Below are positions 23,758 through 35,924 of a DNA stretch of 64,000 nucleotides, one piece after another. The DNA is taken from assembly GCA_963693315.1 (NCBI GenBank), contig OY856188.1, positions 250,189,394-250,253,393 on the forward strand. The letters are read 5' to 3'. Each line of letters starts with the position of its first letter. Positions within the stretch are counted from its first letter, which is position 1. Position numbers and translations under genes: made by a program. This DNA is from Diogma glabrata. Its lineage: Eukaryota > Arthropoda > Insecta > Diptera > Cylindrotomidae. A model generated the notes under the pieces. That model had not been told where the DNA came from. It made no database searches and saw only the letters and a program-made list of their open reading frames with translations.

Positions 23758-24310
23758 TTATTTATCCGGATGATCGTGAACAGTTTCGTTGATGTAATAA
23801 TAGTTTGCTGCATTTGTTGTTGTCTTAAGAGCTGCTTTTTGTTCTCCATCTGTTTGCTCATTTAATACTACTTCAATACCTGCTATATTATTATTGTTAC
23901 CGATATTTTGAGCTGTGTTCATAGCTGCAATCACTATACTTGATGATGTATAAAATCTTGTGCATCTTTGATCGGACGATTTAAAATCTTGTTTTCTTAT
24001 AACATTTTTCCAAATTTTGCTTACTGATTCTCTGAACCCATTGTGCCACCATGCGTAAATAATAGGATTTAATAAACTATTTATTGTTCCTAATACAGAT
24101 AGTGGCCTATCAATTGTGTATTGTAAGCTCGAGCAAAAGTCAGGCGTCACATTTGTGTCACAGAAAACATACATTGTTGATGTAATAAAATGTGGAACCC
24201 AACAGAAAAAAAAGCTTCCTGTTGTGAAAAGTACTACTTTAATGGCTTTCCATTTGCTGGGAGTGTTTACAGTTGCTTGTTTGATATTTTTGTTAGGCTT
24301 CGTTTGGTTT
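23758..24310 (-). CDS. GPCR copy C, TM6-TM7-tail exon
   Basis: Starts after TTATTTTAG. TM6 GSFFFCWVPHFIT, ECL3 CDTNVTPDFC, TM7 LGTINSLLNPIIYAWWHNGF, helix 8 RESVSKIWKNVIRKQD and a tail rich in Asn and Thr with the TAA at 23758-23760. Confidence 0.83.
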
Positions 24311-25915
24311 CTAAAATAAATAAATATGAAAATTGAGCTAAAAACATAATTGATTTACAAGAAACTACGGAGTAAAAATGAGTAAGAATAATATTGGAAG
24401 TTCAATAACCAATCCCATCCAACCCAATCCCATCCAATCCAATCCAATCCAATCCAATCCAATCCAATCCAATCCAATCCAATCCAATTCAATCCAATCC
24501 AATCCAATTCAATCCAATCCAATCCAATCCAATCCAATCCAATCCAATCCAATCCAATCCAATCCAATCCAATCCAATCCAATCCAATCCAATCCAATCC
24601 AATCCAATCCAATCCAATCCAATCCAATCCAATCCAATCCAATCCAATCCAATCCAATCCAATCCAATCCAATCCAATCCAATCCAATCCAATCCAATCC
24701 AATCCAATCCAATTCAATCCAATCCAATCCAATCCAATCCAATCCAGTCCAGTCCAATACAATACAATACAATACAATACAATACAATACAATACAATAC
24801 AATACAATACAATACAATACAATACAATACAATACAATACAATACAATACAATACAATACAATACAATACAATACAATACAATACAATACAATACAATAC
24901 AATACAATACAATACAATACAATACAATACAATACAATACAATACAATACAATACAATACAATACAATACAATACAATACAATACAATACAATACAATAC
25001 AATACAATACAATACAATACAATACAATACAATTCAATCCAATCCGATCCAATCCAATCCAATCCAATCCAACCCAACCCAAACCAATCCAATCCAATCC
25101 AGTCGAATCCAGTCCAATCCAATCCAATCCGAACCAATTCCATTCAATTCAATTCAATTCAATTCAATCCAATCCAATCCATTCCAATTTGATTTTTTGT
25201 TTTTGCTTTTTATGTTTTTTATAGTGGAACGTAGGCGGTCAACAATTATGTCTCTAGATCCAGGTGTTTATTTTAAGAGATCTAATTTGTATTATGTGTT
25301 TGGATCCTATTTCTCTTTCAATTACGTTATTTGTACTTTGCATTTTATTACCCTCACAAATTAATATTTCTATACTGATTACTGACACGCTATTTTTATC
25401 TCATTTCAGGTAAATGTTTAATTCATCTTTAAATTTTTAAATGCGTTAAAGTGCTCAGGTAATAAATAAAAATATATTAAATTTAAGTTTTTTAAGACTG
25501 ATAACCATAATCACTAAATGTACAATAGTACTAAAAGTAATTTGGTAAGTTATCAAATCGTATAATGAGCGCTCGAATGATCTCAGCATCTCATATAATA
25601 TTGCTGCTATGTTTCTATCACTCTACAAAAGTTTTTTATTATTACCTTCTGTTGTTTCTAGCCTGAACTATCGATTTTCTATCAATTTATACGTCACCGC
25701 TGTCACTAGTGTTACAAATTCCTCCTCACACTTGATATCCGAAACTAACCTATGTCTCAACAATATTCCACTGCTATAGCACCTCAAACGATTGATTTGA
25801 AATATTTTAACATTATTTAGTTTAAGAATATTCTATTAACATATCGAAATTCCTAGTTAATGTATTACAATAATTTGGTTCTAAAAAATTGAACGTTGCT
25901 GTTGGTTTTGCATTT

Positions 25916-25951
<36 letters not shown>

Positions 25952-27433
25952 TTAAAGTCAAATACCGTTTTATATTTCATTCACCTGAAGGAAACCAAGT
26001 AGTAGTATTTGGTAATATTAATGCTTTTTGTATGACAACAAGTAAGACGATTAGTAGCACAATGTTTCTATTTGCTTTATTTTTTCCATAAATCAACCAG
26101 TTTTTAAAAATGGCGTAGTTTGCGAAATTAATGAGGTTAATTTTTTTCCAGTAGAAATATGTATTTAAATTATAATAGTACTAAATTGCAAAAAAATATC
26201 GATGGCTGTTCGATTTTATTACTTTCAAATGCTAAAATAATGATATAAAAACAATTACATGTTGTTTTATGATTCTTAACTATGAAAATCAGTACAAGAT
26301 TGGTAATAATTTTTTTAAAAAAATCATCAAATTATCCTCACCGTTTAAAAAATCGCAAGAATTTTTTTTTTCGTTCAAATGGTTCCTCTGTTTCTGTCAT
26401 TTGATTATTTTCTTCTATAACACTAGCAACAGATCCAACTGAGGATCTGGTACCTCCACCACGAAATATTCGTAAATTTCCAGTATAGACACCACTTTCT
26501 TGGACTGTTGCTTTTTGTAACTGAATTATTTTGTTTATGGCATGATGTAAAATTATGCCGTAAAGAACAAAAATTAAAATAAGTGGTAACACTCCTAACG
26601 TCATTATAACTAGAACTAACATTTTTGGGTGCACAAGTATAAACGAACAAAGTTTACCATTATGTGTATCACCACGCCAACCCATCAGTGGAAGATGTCC
26701 AATTATTATTGCTGTCAAGGAAATAATAATCAAACTATATTATATTGAAGTTTATATATTTATTTTAGAAAATTGCATCAAAATGAAAGGTTGTTAATCA
26801 CTTAGCAAGAAAGGTTATACGAAAAAGTTGATTTGTTTTAAAACTATAAGTTTAAATTTGCAAGAACAACTTATTAGCATGCACATAACGTTAATTGAAA
26901 CAAGAAATAGTTTATTAGAAAAATAAGCTCAAACCAAACCGAATCTACTACATACCGATAAGCCACGTTAAAAGAATTAAAATTCTTGATCGTTTTGGAC
27001 TAATCAATTGCTGATACTTTAAACCATATACTATGTATAAATATCTATCAGTAGCTATCCAGCCTATGCTATATACGGAAATCAATGACGAGGATACAAC
27101 CATACCTGTAAATAATAATTCAAAATTGAAAAAAAAAATTGTGAATAGTGGTTGTTGTTCAATCAACTAATCTAATGAAGTAATCTGAGGATTAACATCA
27201 CGTTGGGGTCACCAATGTGATGACTTCACTTAAACACATTTATGTTTATTTTAAAATTAAATTTTATTATTCATGCAAATATTCTAAATAATTCTTACCA
27301 CTTTGAAGTATGCATATATATTCATTAATGTTATCTTTTGAATAAAATTGACCCATAATCACTGCAACGCCAATTAATAAGTCTGCGAGTGAAACATTTC
27401 CTAAAAACAAATATGTGCTTTTTGGTTGCTGAC
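23758..27433 (-). CDS. GPR119-like class A GPCR, copy C (gene model, 5' exon missing)
   Basis: Apparently functional paralogue. Exons at 27433-27299, 27105-26956, 26711-26342 and 24310-23758 have AG/GT borders and join in frame (phase 1, 1, 2). Features: LFLGNVSLADLL (TM2), YICILQS (TM3 cysteine), ATDRYLYIVY (DRY), GWRGDTHNGKLCSF (ECL2), LPLILIFVLYGIILHH (TM5), CWVPHFIT (TM6) and NPIIYAWWHNGF (TM7), then a tail ending at TAA 23758-23760. ICL3 is two residues shorter near TM4 than in copy A. It is the most diverged of the three in ECL1 and the tail. Intron 3 contains a long CCAAT/ACAAT satellite. Ligand unknown; the TM1 exon was not located. Confidence 0.8.
24411..25190. repeat. pentanucleotide satellite (CCAAT)n-(ACAAT)n-(CCAAT)n
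   Basis: About 780 bp of 5-bp repeats inside intron 3 of GPCR copy C: ccaat units to about 24755, a pure acaat block to about 25030, then mixed ccaat/cgaat/ttcaa units. Because the unit is 5 bp, all frames are free of stops over long distances on both strands, which creates spurious ORFs. Confidence 0.95.
25191..26341. other. remaining intron 3 of GPCR copy C
   Basis: AT-rich, with a short (TA)n at 25919-25947. No gene or mobile-element end was recognised. Confidence 0.5.
26342..26711 (-). CDS. GPCR copy C, TM4-TM5-ICL3 exon
   Basis: 370 bp after CCTTGACAG. It encodes GHLPLMGWRGDTHNGKLCS, TM5 and a basic Ser-rich ICL3 (FRGGGTRSSVGS; ERKKKFLRFFKR). Donor GTGAGG. Confidence 0.82.
26956..27105 (-). 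CDS. GPCR copy C, TM3-ICL2 exon
   Basis: 150 bp encoding VSSSLISVYSIGWIATDRY, ICL2 and the start of TM4 (ILILLTWLIG). Acceptor TTTACAG, donor GTATGT. Confidence 0.82.
27299..27433 (-). CDS. GPCR copy C, TM2 exon
   Basis: 135 bp encoding QQPKSTYLFLGNVSLADLL to the TM3 cysteine (CILQS). Acceptor TTCTTCAG, donor GTAAGA. The upstream frame (from an ATG at 27449 or 27543) crosses this acceptor and is not accepted as coding. Confidence 0.8.
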
Positions 27434-28269
27434 CTGAAGAATAAACCAAATAGAAGAATATTATTTCCTATATATACTGAGATTGTTTTGCTCAAACTAA
27501 GCTTCTCCCTTTCCATACGGTTTAGTTTTTTTCCAACAAGCAAATCTTTATCAAGCTTTTACATCATATATTTTTGTTTTCATTTGTTTGAAAATAATAC
27601 AGAAAATCTCCACAACCTGAACAACATATTTATGACTTACAAAAAATATGTTTTTCGTGTTTATTTTTATTATCGTAGTTTTCACATTAATTGGATTCAC
27701 TTGTGAAAAGTTATTGAAAGAAAAATAATTATTTTTTCAGTTTTCTATATATACTGTTGATTGTAGATTTTCACTATTACAAAAGTAATAGATTTTATTT
27801 TCAAAATTAACAAGCAAACAGTCAAAATTAGAGCAAACTAAAATAAACTAACAGACATATATTTCAATTTCATATTTTTTTGGTTAGATTTTATGTTGTG
27901 GTTTTTAATTTTTTGGTTTTAGTTTTTTATTTCTGCTGAAAAGCAGATAATATTCAAAGAACTTACATACTTCATTAGCGTTTCTAATGTGTTGTTAATA
28001 GGAAAATATTTTTTTAATATCTGAAAGATTAACTATTAGAAGTTTTGTAAAGTAAATATACCCCGTAAACAGTTTTTAGACTAATCATAGTTATTTACCG
28101 TTCGTATGGTACATCATATCAGAAAGTGTATCAAACACAGCTCGTTTACAAAATATAAAAACAGACGAGTCATAAATGCAAACATAAGCTTTTACGACAA
28201 TAGGTCCCTATTATCCGTCTTTTTGACTTGCAAACTTAACTAGAGTTAACCACTGTCACTGTAATAGTA

Positions 28270-28434
28270 ATAAAATGCAAAGGGATTTCTTCAATCCACA
28301 AGGATTTAAAAAAAAGTCCACCAACTCCTCAAGACGCATGTTGTTGTGGCACCTAGGTCTTAAAAGTGTCTATGTGTTGTTGTGACACATTTTGCAATTC
28401 CTATTACACAACACTTTTTATTAAAAAAAAAAAA
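28270..28434 (+). pseudogene. 3' fragment of a Jockey-like element
   Basis: The plus strand reads FFNPQGFKKKSTN-like residues, a VVVAP-like end, then the conserved 3' UTR (tgtgttgttgtgacacattt) and a poly(A) run at about 28421-28434. It is the extreme 3' end of the family represented in full at 50315-53415, in the opposite orientation to the relic that begins at 28630. Confidence 0.6.
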
Positions 28435-28629
28435 CTAAAAATGTTGAAAAGATTGAACATCAATGAATTGAGCTTTTGAAGACAAAATTCACTCCCCACC
28501 AACTGATTCTGGTTCCATTTGAAAAATCTGCGTCAGGGTTGCTCTAATACTTCTTTGGTATTAGATGATACTGGACAGGGGCGCACACAGGAAAAAAATT
28601 TTTTTTTGGGGGGGGGGAGGTGGTCCAAA

Positions 28630-30310
28630 GATTTTTTTTAATAAAAAGTGTTGTGTTATTGGAATTACAATATGTGTCACAACAACTCATAGATACCTTT
28701 TAAGACCTAGGTTCCACAACAACATGCGTTCTGAAGTGTTGACGCACTCTTTTTTTTAAACTTTCGTGCATTGAATGTCCCCGAGACTATTGATTCGTGC
28801 AAAGCATTCCATTTATGTAATGTACGGACAAAGAAATCTAAATGCATTCTGTCACTATAACAGTGAGTAATCGCAGCAGACTGACTGTTTGCATAAACCG
28901 ATTGGCGAGTAAAACGGGGAAAAACAATATGTTTGAGTAATAATGGATCTGATTTCGTTTGAGCGCTTCTGGTGACGATATTTATAAAAAAGAACGAGAT
29001 CAGCAACTGTTCTACGACGGTGTTGTAGGGAATCAAAATTTGATGTTAAATTTTGATCACCAACAATTCGCATAGCACGCTCTTGTACATAGTCAAAAAG
29101 AGCCAGGATGGAAACACGTGCATCGCCCTAAACTTGACAACACTACTCCGTACTAGGAAGAATATTGGACTTATAAATGTGGAGTAATTGATACGGAGTA
29201 AAATAGTTTTTACTTCTATTGAAGAGGCCGAGCTTTTTTGACGGGTTGTTTTCAATCACCATTATATGATCGTTCCAGAGTAGATCATTGGCAATTGTGA
29301 CTCCCAATAGACGAACGCTTTTACATTCGTCTATTTGATCGTCACACATACTAATTGAAACATCATTGGTGAACTCTTTGATCTGGAAACAATTAATAGC
29401 TGTGTTTCTTTGGAATTTAAATTGACTAAATCTTTGTCATCCCAATCGACTTTTTTTAGCATCTCGTTTACATTTAAGGCAGTATCTCCCAGGCTTTATT
29501 CGTTTTTGCAGTGTACTATCATCTGCAAAACTATTAATCGGATTACTGGCGAATTTCTAGAGTTCGTTGATATAAATTTAAAACTACAGTAAGGAATAAA
29601 ACTGAGCGTTACTGAGGGGTACATCAGAATTAATTAATTTAGACTCAGAAGAAAAGTTATCGATTTATACCGAAATTCATCGGCCGGTGAGAAATTTTTT
29701 AATCAGCTTTAGAATTGTGGGCTGAAATCCTACGCAACTCGCTTGTTGATCAGGTTGGTATGCCATATTTGATCAAATTCTTTTGAGATGTCTAATGCGA
29801 TAACGTATGTTTCGACGGGCTAGACATTGGCTAACAAGCAGGAAGGGAAAATACCAGATTTATAGAATTTGTAGAAAATTTTTGTAAGAGTAGGTGCAAG
29901 TTCTTTTGAAAAAGTTTTTAGAATAATAGAAGGAATGTTGTCCAGACCGGAGGTTTTGTTGATATTTAACCCTCTTAAGATTTTTTCTACAATTTTGGTT
30001 TTGAAATCAAAATCTGTCATACTAACTTCTGACGACTGAATTTGGCGTATTTCTCAGGGTGCTTCCAAAACGACCGAGTTCAAAGCAAAGCGTTCCACGA
30101 ACAATGTGGTTTTTCTGGCTGTATCAGTGACGATTAATCAACCGTCAATAATAGGAAAAATAGAGGATGTGAAACCAGACTTTAAAGGATAAATGGGACT
30201 GTAAAAAATTCGTTTCTAAGGCCCAATCTGTCTGCCTTGGAAAACAAATAGTTTTATTGGGGCTTTATTATTGTGAATAGAACGAACTTAATGATACTAG
30301 AACATTTTGG
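28630..30310 (-). pseudogene. decayed Jockey-like element (RT C-terminal half), copy 2
   Basis: Minus-strand similarity to the intact ORF at 50407-53415 is clear in broken pieces: FFVRTLHKWNALHES, NQNLTSNFDSLQHRR, CDDQIDECKSVRLLGVTIAND and INKTSGLDNIPSIILKTFSKE. It has multiple frameshifts and deletions, including loss of the FADD region. The 5' truncation point matches copy 1 at about 16710. Confidence 0.75.
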
Positions 30311-31625
30311 TAAAACAAAATTTTTAGTATATTATTATTATATTATTGTTTTATTTTATATTTATTTTCACTCAGATAATATACCAACCTTCCCAGGGAA
30401 TCTGGAAGGTTGGTATATTTTCTGAGTGAAATAAATAATAAAAATTCTTGACGTCAGGAGTGAATTGTTTTTGACAAATGATCTTTCATTGGTACAATAC
30501 GTTTAAGTGGGTCAGATCATAATTTGATTTTCACACATTTAAATTTACAAGTTCTTAACCCGTTTAAAACTAATCCTGGCCTTGTTTGGGATTACAAAGC
30601 TGCAGATTGGCAGGGACTTAGAGATATCTTTAATTTAAAACATTTCAGCTTCTAATTTTTAGAAATAATACACCTGGGTATGCGCTAGTTTATTCCAAAT
30701 GATCGTTCCGAAAGATGATCTAGGGGTTAAAACCGAATGGAAAAAAGTATGTTATGTAGAAAACTAATAGAAAAAAATCTTTTTATTACGGAATAAGCTA
30801 CTAATTTTGCTGAGCAGTCACCGCAATTTTTAAAAAGCTATTAGTGGAACCAAATTTCCAAGCTAATCCAGTTCCTGCAGTTTCTATCCAAATGGGGCGG
30901 ATTATTTTTCGTAAAAATATAATTAGGAAATCACTTTTACAAATTAATACTAATAAGGCATCTGGGCCAAATAGTATTCCTTCATCTATTTTTAAAACAT
31001 AAGCATTACTAGCATAAGCTAAGCATTATACTTAAATTACTAAAATTGTCTATTTGTCATATAAGAAGGGGATTTTTTGAAAAAATGAGTAGTGTACAGC
31101 CCAGTTCCAAAAAGGTGCATAAAACGAATCCAACAAACTACAAACTCATCAATATTTCTGGTTGTTGCTGAAGTATTTGAACGTTAATTTTAATATTATG
31201 AGCTCTTAAGTCGTCAAAAATAAATAAAGAAAGACAATGAATGTTAGTTTTGCTTATGAAAACACACCTCATGCTTCTCATGAAACACCTGAGCTATACT
31301 CACCGGTAGAGCTTAATGGCACTAGGTCAAATTTCATAGGGTTATTAAACGTTGATTTAAAAACAGTTTTGGATTCGGGTATCGCTAACAATGTTGAATT
31401 CAACACTACCAAAACTAAAGTTTACTGTTTTTCTAGGTTATCAACGCCTAATCCGTTTTAATTAAAGTTTGATTCTTGAAGAAAAACTGATCTTGAAGAG
31501 AAAGAATCTCTAAGACTTCTAGTAGTAGAGTTTAAAAATAATATGAAGTGGAATTCTCATATATTTAGCTTGTCAAAGAACGTTGTTCTATTTAATATTT
31601 TTGCGTCGTTACTGTACGGATTTTA

Positions 31626-32875
31626 ATGGCAAAAAATGTAGAAGCTGAAATCTCACAGCTCTGAGATATCAAGACTTCGGACTGGGTTAAGGATTTTGAT
31701 ATAGTTTTCTTTTAAAACTTTTATGAGGACATCGTTTTTAGTTTTCGGCAGCGATGTATATCAAACATAACTCTTTGTTATAGTACAAGTACGTTTTTAT
31801 CTCTGTTTAGAAATTCATTACAAAACTAACACGAAACATCAATACGATGCCGGAAAATTATAACAGATCATAAATTAACATAAATTAGTGAAAAGATGAT
31901 ACACTCAGCAAACTGCTCAAAAACCCCTCCATTTAGCGTTGGGAGAAAATATTATAAAATCACAAATTCACATTTCTTTCACAATTCCAAATTTGAAAAA
32001 TGAAATAAAATCAAACTGTTTTCAAAATTCCAAAAATATTCCAACAATTAGAATAAAATCAAATATTTAAACTTCACATTTCTCATTTCATATTCCAAAA
32101 ATTCTTAAAAATTCAAACTTTTTCAAAATTCTAAAATTATTCCAAAAATTCTTACAAAATCAAAAATTAAAACTTTTTCCGAAATTCTAAATTCCAAAAA
32201 TATTTCAAAAACTATAACATATTCAAAAATTTCCATGTCCAATTTCATTTTCAATTACATATTTTATGACGTAAAAACAGCTACATTTTTTTCTAAAAAA
32301 AATTGGCTAAAAAACTAAATGACATCATTTTTTGACACACTTGACATTATTTTTTTGACAAACTTTTAATGCCATAATTCTCAATAATAATAATAAAATT
32401 TCATTTCCAACAAATAATTAATTTTATTTTTTTCCAAAAAATTGGGTAAAAAAATAAATAAAAATCTTTCTTGTGACACACTAGACAACATTTTTTTGAC
32501 AAACTTATAATGCAATAATCTAGTTTTTGATCTCACATACCAATCCCTACCATCAAGATTTCTCCAAATTCAATGTTCCTACTAGTAATCACTTAAAATG
32601 AACACAGCGTCCTTTCGGACTTGTCTTTTGAGTTAACCTATTTTTAGGAAAAAAAAATTTTTGAAATCTCTTCAGCGGTTTTCCCTGCAGCGTAGGTAAT
32701 GACGGACGGCCGGCCGGCAGACAAACATACATTTTTCTTTTGCTTTTTTAGAATCAGTAGGTCCTAAAACGTCGAGAAATGCCAAAAAAGTGGGGGAAAA
32801 AATTTCACTTTTGGCTCAAGAATGTAATACCTAGGTCTTTCAGACCGAAGTAATAGCTTCTTATAATATATTAGT
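31626..32875 (-). repeat. repeat family X, copy 1 (reverse orientation)
   Basis: Non-coding 1.25-kb repeat, the reverse complement of the sequence at 34577-35780 plus 45876-46000. In the sense orientation it starts with cttcggtctgaaagacctag, has a gtcggccggccgtc block, runs of gtgtcaaaaa, an array of ttttggaatttttgattttg-like units, and ends with agacttcggtctgggtta (complement of the end). It lies within the plus-strand non-LTR relic. Confidence 0.75.
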
Positions 32876-32929
32876 TATTTAATCGTCCCTGCATGGAATA
32901 TTGTTCTCACATAGAGAATGCAGCATATG

Positions 32930-33912
32930 AGCAATTTCACGCAAGTTCAGCAAATTTTTGGAAAATTTTGACTTGACCCATTTTAATTTTAAATATTTTT
33001 TGTTTATAGATAGTCTTTCATAAATAAAAAATACAACTTCTCTTAGATTTTTTTTTTCGACCAGGGGTCTTCACAGGGTGCCCCTCAATTTTTTGCTATT
33101 TTGTGATGTGAGTGCATTTTGACGAGCGATTGTAGAAAAACTACTCAAACGATTATCATAAGTGATATGTCGTTGAATAGGTATTAGAACAAAGTTTTTA
33201 AAAAAGTACACTGTTAATTTTTAGAAATGATTTTTAATGGTGTAACATAAGAAAAAAACGGTGTAATTGAAAAAAAGATGGCATAGCCTTTTTTTTTTTT
33301 TTTAAGTAAATTGAAGCTTATTTTATATCTAACCACTTGTGAAAGTTTAGGTACACGCGTTTTTTTTTGTTTTGAAGATAAAATTCGATGTGCATATGAC
33401 TGTCGGGAATCAGTTCTGAAGGAAAATTAAAAAATGGCGATTTTTAGATCCAGATTTTTTTTTATGTTAAATAACAAATATTTGATTATTAAATGAACTT
33501 TTTAAAAAGCAATTTCAGTCAAGTTCAGCAAAATTTTGCGACATTTTGACTCGACCCTTTTTAATTTGGTTTATTTTTAGTTTATAGATAGCCTTTGATA
33601 AATGAAAAATACGACTTCTCGTAGAATTTCTTTTAAATATAATAATATAAATTATTATATTTTTAAATATAATAATTTATATTATTTTTTTTTTTATTAT
33701 TTAGTTTTTCTACAATCGCTCGTCAAAATGCACTCACATCACAAAATAACAAAAAATCGAAGGGCACCCTGTGAATACCCCTGGTCCAAAATAAGAATTC
33801 TAAAAGAACTTGTATTTTTTATTTATGAAAGACTATCTATAAACACAAAATAATCAAAATTAAAAGGGGTCAAGTCAAAACGTTGTTGAATCTTCGTGAG
33901 ATTGCTCATATA
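32930..33912. mobile_element. fold-back MITE with about 210-bp terminal inverted repeats
   Basis: The left end (atgagcaatttcacgcaagt ... gacgagcgattgtagaaaaa) and right end (tttttctacaatcgctcgtc ... ttcgtgagattgctcat) are inverted repeats of about 210 bp. The ends are flanked by AT-rich TA/TAT, suggesting a TA target. The interior (33239-33600) equals one arm of the larger palindrome at 10342-11155, and a small AT palindrome lies at 33640-33690. No ORF. Confidence 0.75.
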
Positions 33913-35924
33913 TATAATAAGTTATAAGTGTCTTGATTCTACATAGCAGAGAGCTGTTAAATTGACTGGCAATTCAAATCTTACCTGCTGTATTGCTTGT
34001 ATTTCGCTGATTTGACGGTATTTTACAAATAGATTATAGATGAATGAGCGTCTGTCTGGATCAAATCGATTTTACCTGAGCCTGCAAATTTCACACGTTA
34101 CACCAGAGCATCAATATCACACCATCTTTTTACTGTTCGAGTAACAAGATGTAGAACTGTCACTTTTGTGATTCATGGAGTCTGGCATCTCTGAAACGAC
34201 TTACCGGCGTGGGTCTTCCCTGATAATTTTAACCATCGAAACTTTAAAATTAGCGTTAAAAATCCTCAAAAAATTGATCAATACTCACAAATCTTAGTTC
34301 CGTACTTTGCATCGTATCTTCTAATATTCAGAGACGTTAATCTTTAATTTATTATGCGGTTATACTAAACAATTCCTAACTTTAAATAAAAAAACATGCT
34401 GAAAAATAATCGGTTAGGGGGGGGTCTAGGACCAACCCTCCCCCTCCCCCGTTGTGTGCGCCCCTGAAACTGGAATGTCCTCGATATAAAATAAAAGTGT
34501 ATTTGAAGGAACAAAATGCAGTTAAAATTAGACTGCGATAGTATACATACAGTTAAAGTGGAAATTGAAAGTGTAAGTATGGTACTTCGGTCTGAAAGAC
34601 CTAAGTATTACATTCATGAGCTCAAAGTGGAATTTTTACCACCACTTTTTTTTGGCATTTCTCGACGTTTTAGGACCTACTGATTCTAAAAAAGCAAAAA
34701 ATAAATGTATGTCTGTCGGCCGGCCGTCCCTCATTACCTACGCTGCAGGGAAAACCGCTGAAGGAATTTCAAAAATGTTTTTCTCCAGAAATAGGTATAC
34801 TCAAGGGAAGGGTCCGAAGGAAGCTGTGTTCGATAACTGTCCCAGAAGTGTGTCAAAAAATCATTATGTGTGTCAAAAATAGCAAACCTTCATATTTTTG
34901 GCTTAAAAAACGTTCATTTTAATATTTAAGTGATTACGCGTACGATCATTAAATTTGGAGAAATCTTGATGGTAGGGATTGGTATGTGAGATCAAAAACT
35001 AGATTATTGCATTATAAGTTTGTCAAAAAAATGTTGTCAAGTGTGTCAAAAGAAAAATTTTTATTTATTTTTTACCAAATTTTTTGGAAAAAAATAAAAT
35101 TGTTTGTTTGAAATGAAATTTTATTATTATTATTAAGATTTATGGCATTATAAGTTTGTCAAAAAAATAATGTCAAGTGTGTCAAAAAATGATGTCATTT
35201 ATTTTTTTAGCCAATTTTTTGGAGAAAAAAATGTAGCTGTTTTTATGACGTAAAGGTAATTTAAAATGAAATTGGACATGGAAATTTTGGAATTTGTTAT
35301 AGTTTTTAAAATATTTTTGGAATTTTGAAAAAGATTGTATTTTTGATTTTGCAATAATTTTTGTAATATTTTTAGAATTTCGGAAAAAGTTTTAATATTT
35401 GATTTTGTAAGAATTTTTGGAATATTTTTAGGATTTTAAAGAATTTAAAATTTTTGATTTCATTATAATTTTTGGAATTTTGAAAGAAGTTTGAATTTTT
35501 GATTTCGTCATAATTTCTGCAATATTTTTAGAATTTTGGAAAAATTTGAATTTTTAAGAATTTTTGGAATATTTTCGGAATTTAGGAAATGTTTAAATAT
35601 TTGATTTTACTCTAATTTTTGGAATATTTTTGGAGTTTTGAAAAAATTTTTTTTTATTTAATTTAACAATATTTTTGGAATTTTGATCATAATTTTCCGG
35701 CAACGTATTGATGTTTCGTGTTAGTTTTGTAATAAATTTTTAAACAGAGATAAAAAATACAAGTACTTTAACAAAGAGCTATGCAGAGCAGGGCCGTCTT
35801 ATCCAATAGGCACCATAGGCACTGTGCCTAGGGCTTACGAACTTTAAGAAGGCCTACAAAGAAAAAATATATATATACAAAGAAAAACAAAATAATTTCA
35901 TTTTGATATCAAAAATAAATAAAT

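Larger units (their letters stand above)
30370..34300 (+). pseudogene. decayed non-LTR element (second type), split by two insertions
   Basis: Plus-strand fragments in order: endonuclease end (FLTNDLSLVQY, GSDHN-like, VWDYKAADWQG, about 30460-30630), RT start (LLQINTNKASGPNSIPSSIF, about 30930-31000), RT middle (LNVDLKTVLDSGIANNVEFN, TKTKVYCFSRL, 31340-31450), RPCMEYCSHIENAA (about 32890-32930) and the C-terminus (AVKLTGNSNL..., WVFPDNFNHRNFKISVKNP, 33950-34260). It is interrupted at 31626-32875 by repeat X and at about 32933-33912 by a fold-back MITE. It has many stops. Confidence 0.65.
28576..34466. mobile_element. hAT-ended composite element carrying two retrotransposon relics
   Basis: The left end CAGGGGCGCACACA (28576) and the reverse complement of the right end, CAGGGGCGCACACA (34453-34466), are a 14-bp perfect terminal inverted repeat, flanked by atactgga (28568-28575) and aaactgga (34467-34474), a 7/8 match to an 8-bp target duplication as hAT elements make. 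No hAT transposase is visible inside. It is filled by a minus-strand Jockey-like relic and a plus-strand non-LTR relic. A shortened version with an eroded left end lies at about 15200-17492. Confidence 0.65.

Noticed and set aside
24355..25364. Long open frames on both strands, up to 328 codons
   Set aside because: Artefacts of the 5-bp CCAAT/ACAAT satellite, which has no stop in most frames; located in a receptor intron.
35776..35788. Interpretation of the two hATs as side-by-side elements sharing GAGCTATG
   Set aside because: ATGCAGAG flanks the inner element exactly on both sides, so a nested insertion explains all ends without missing bases.
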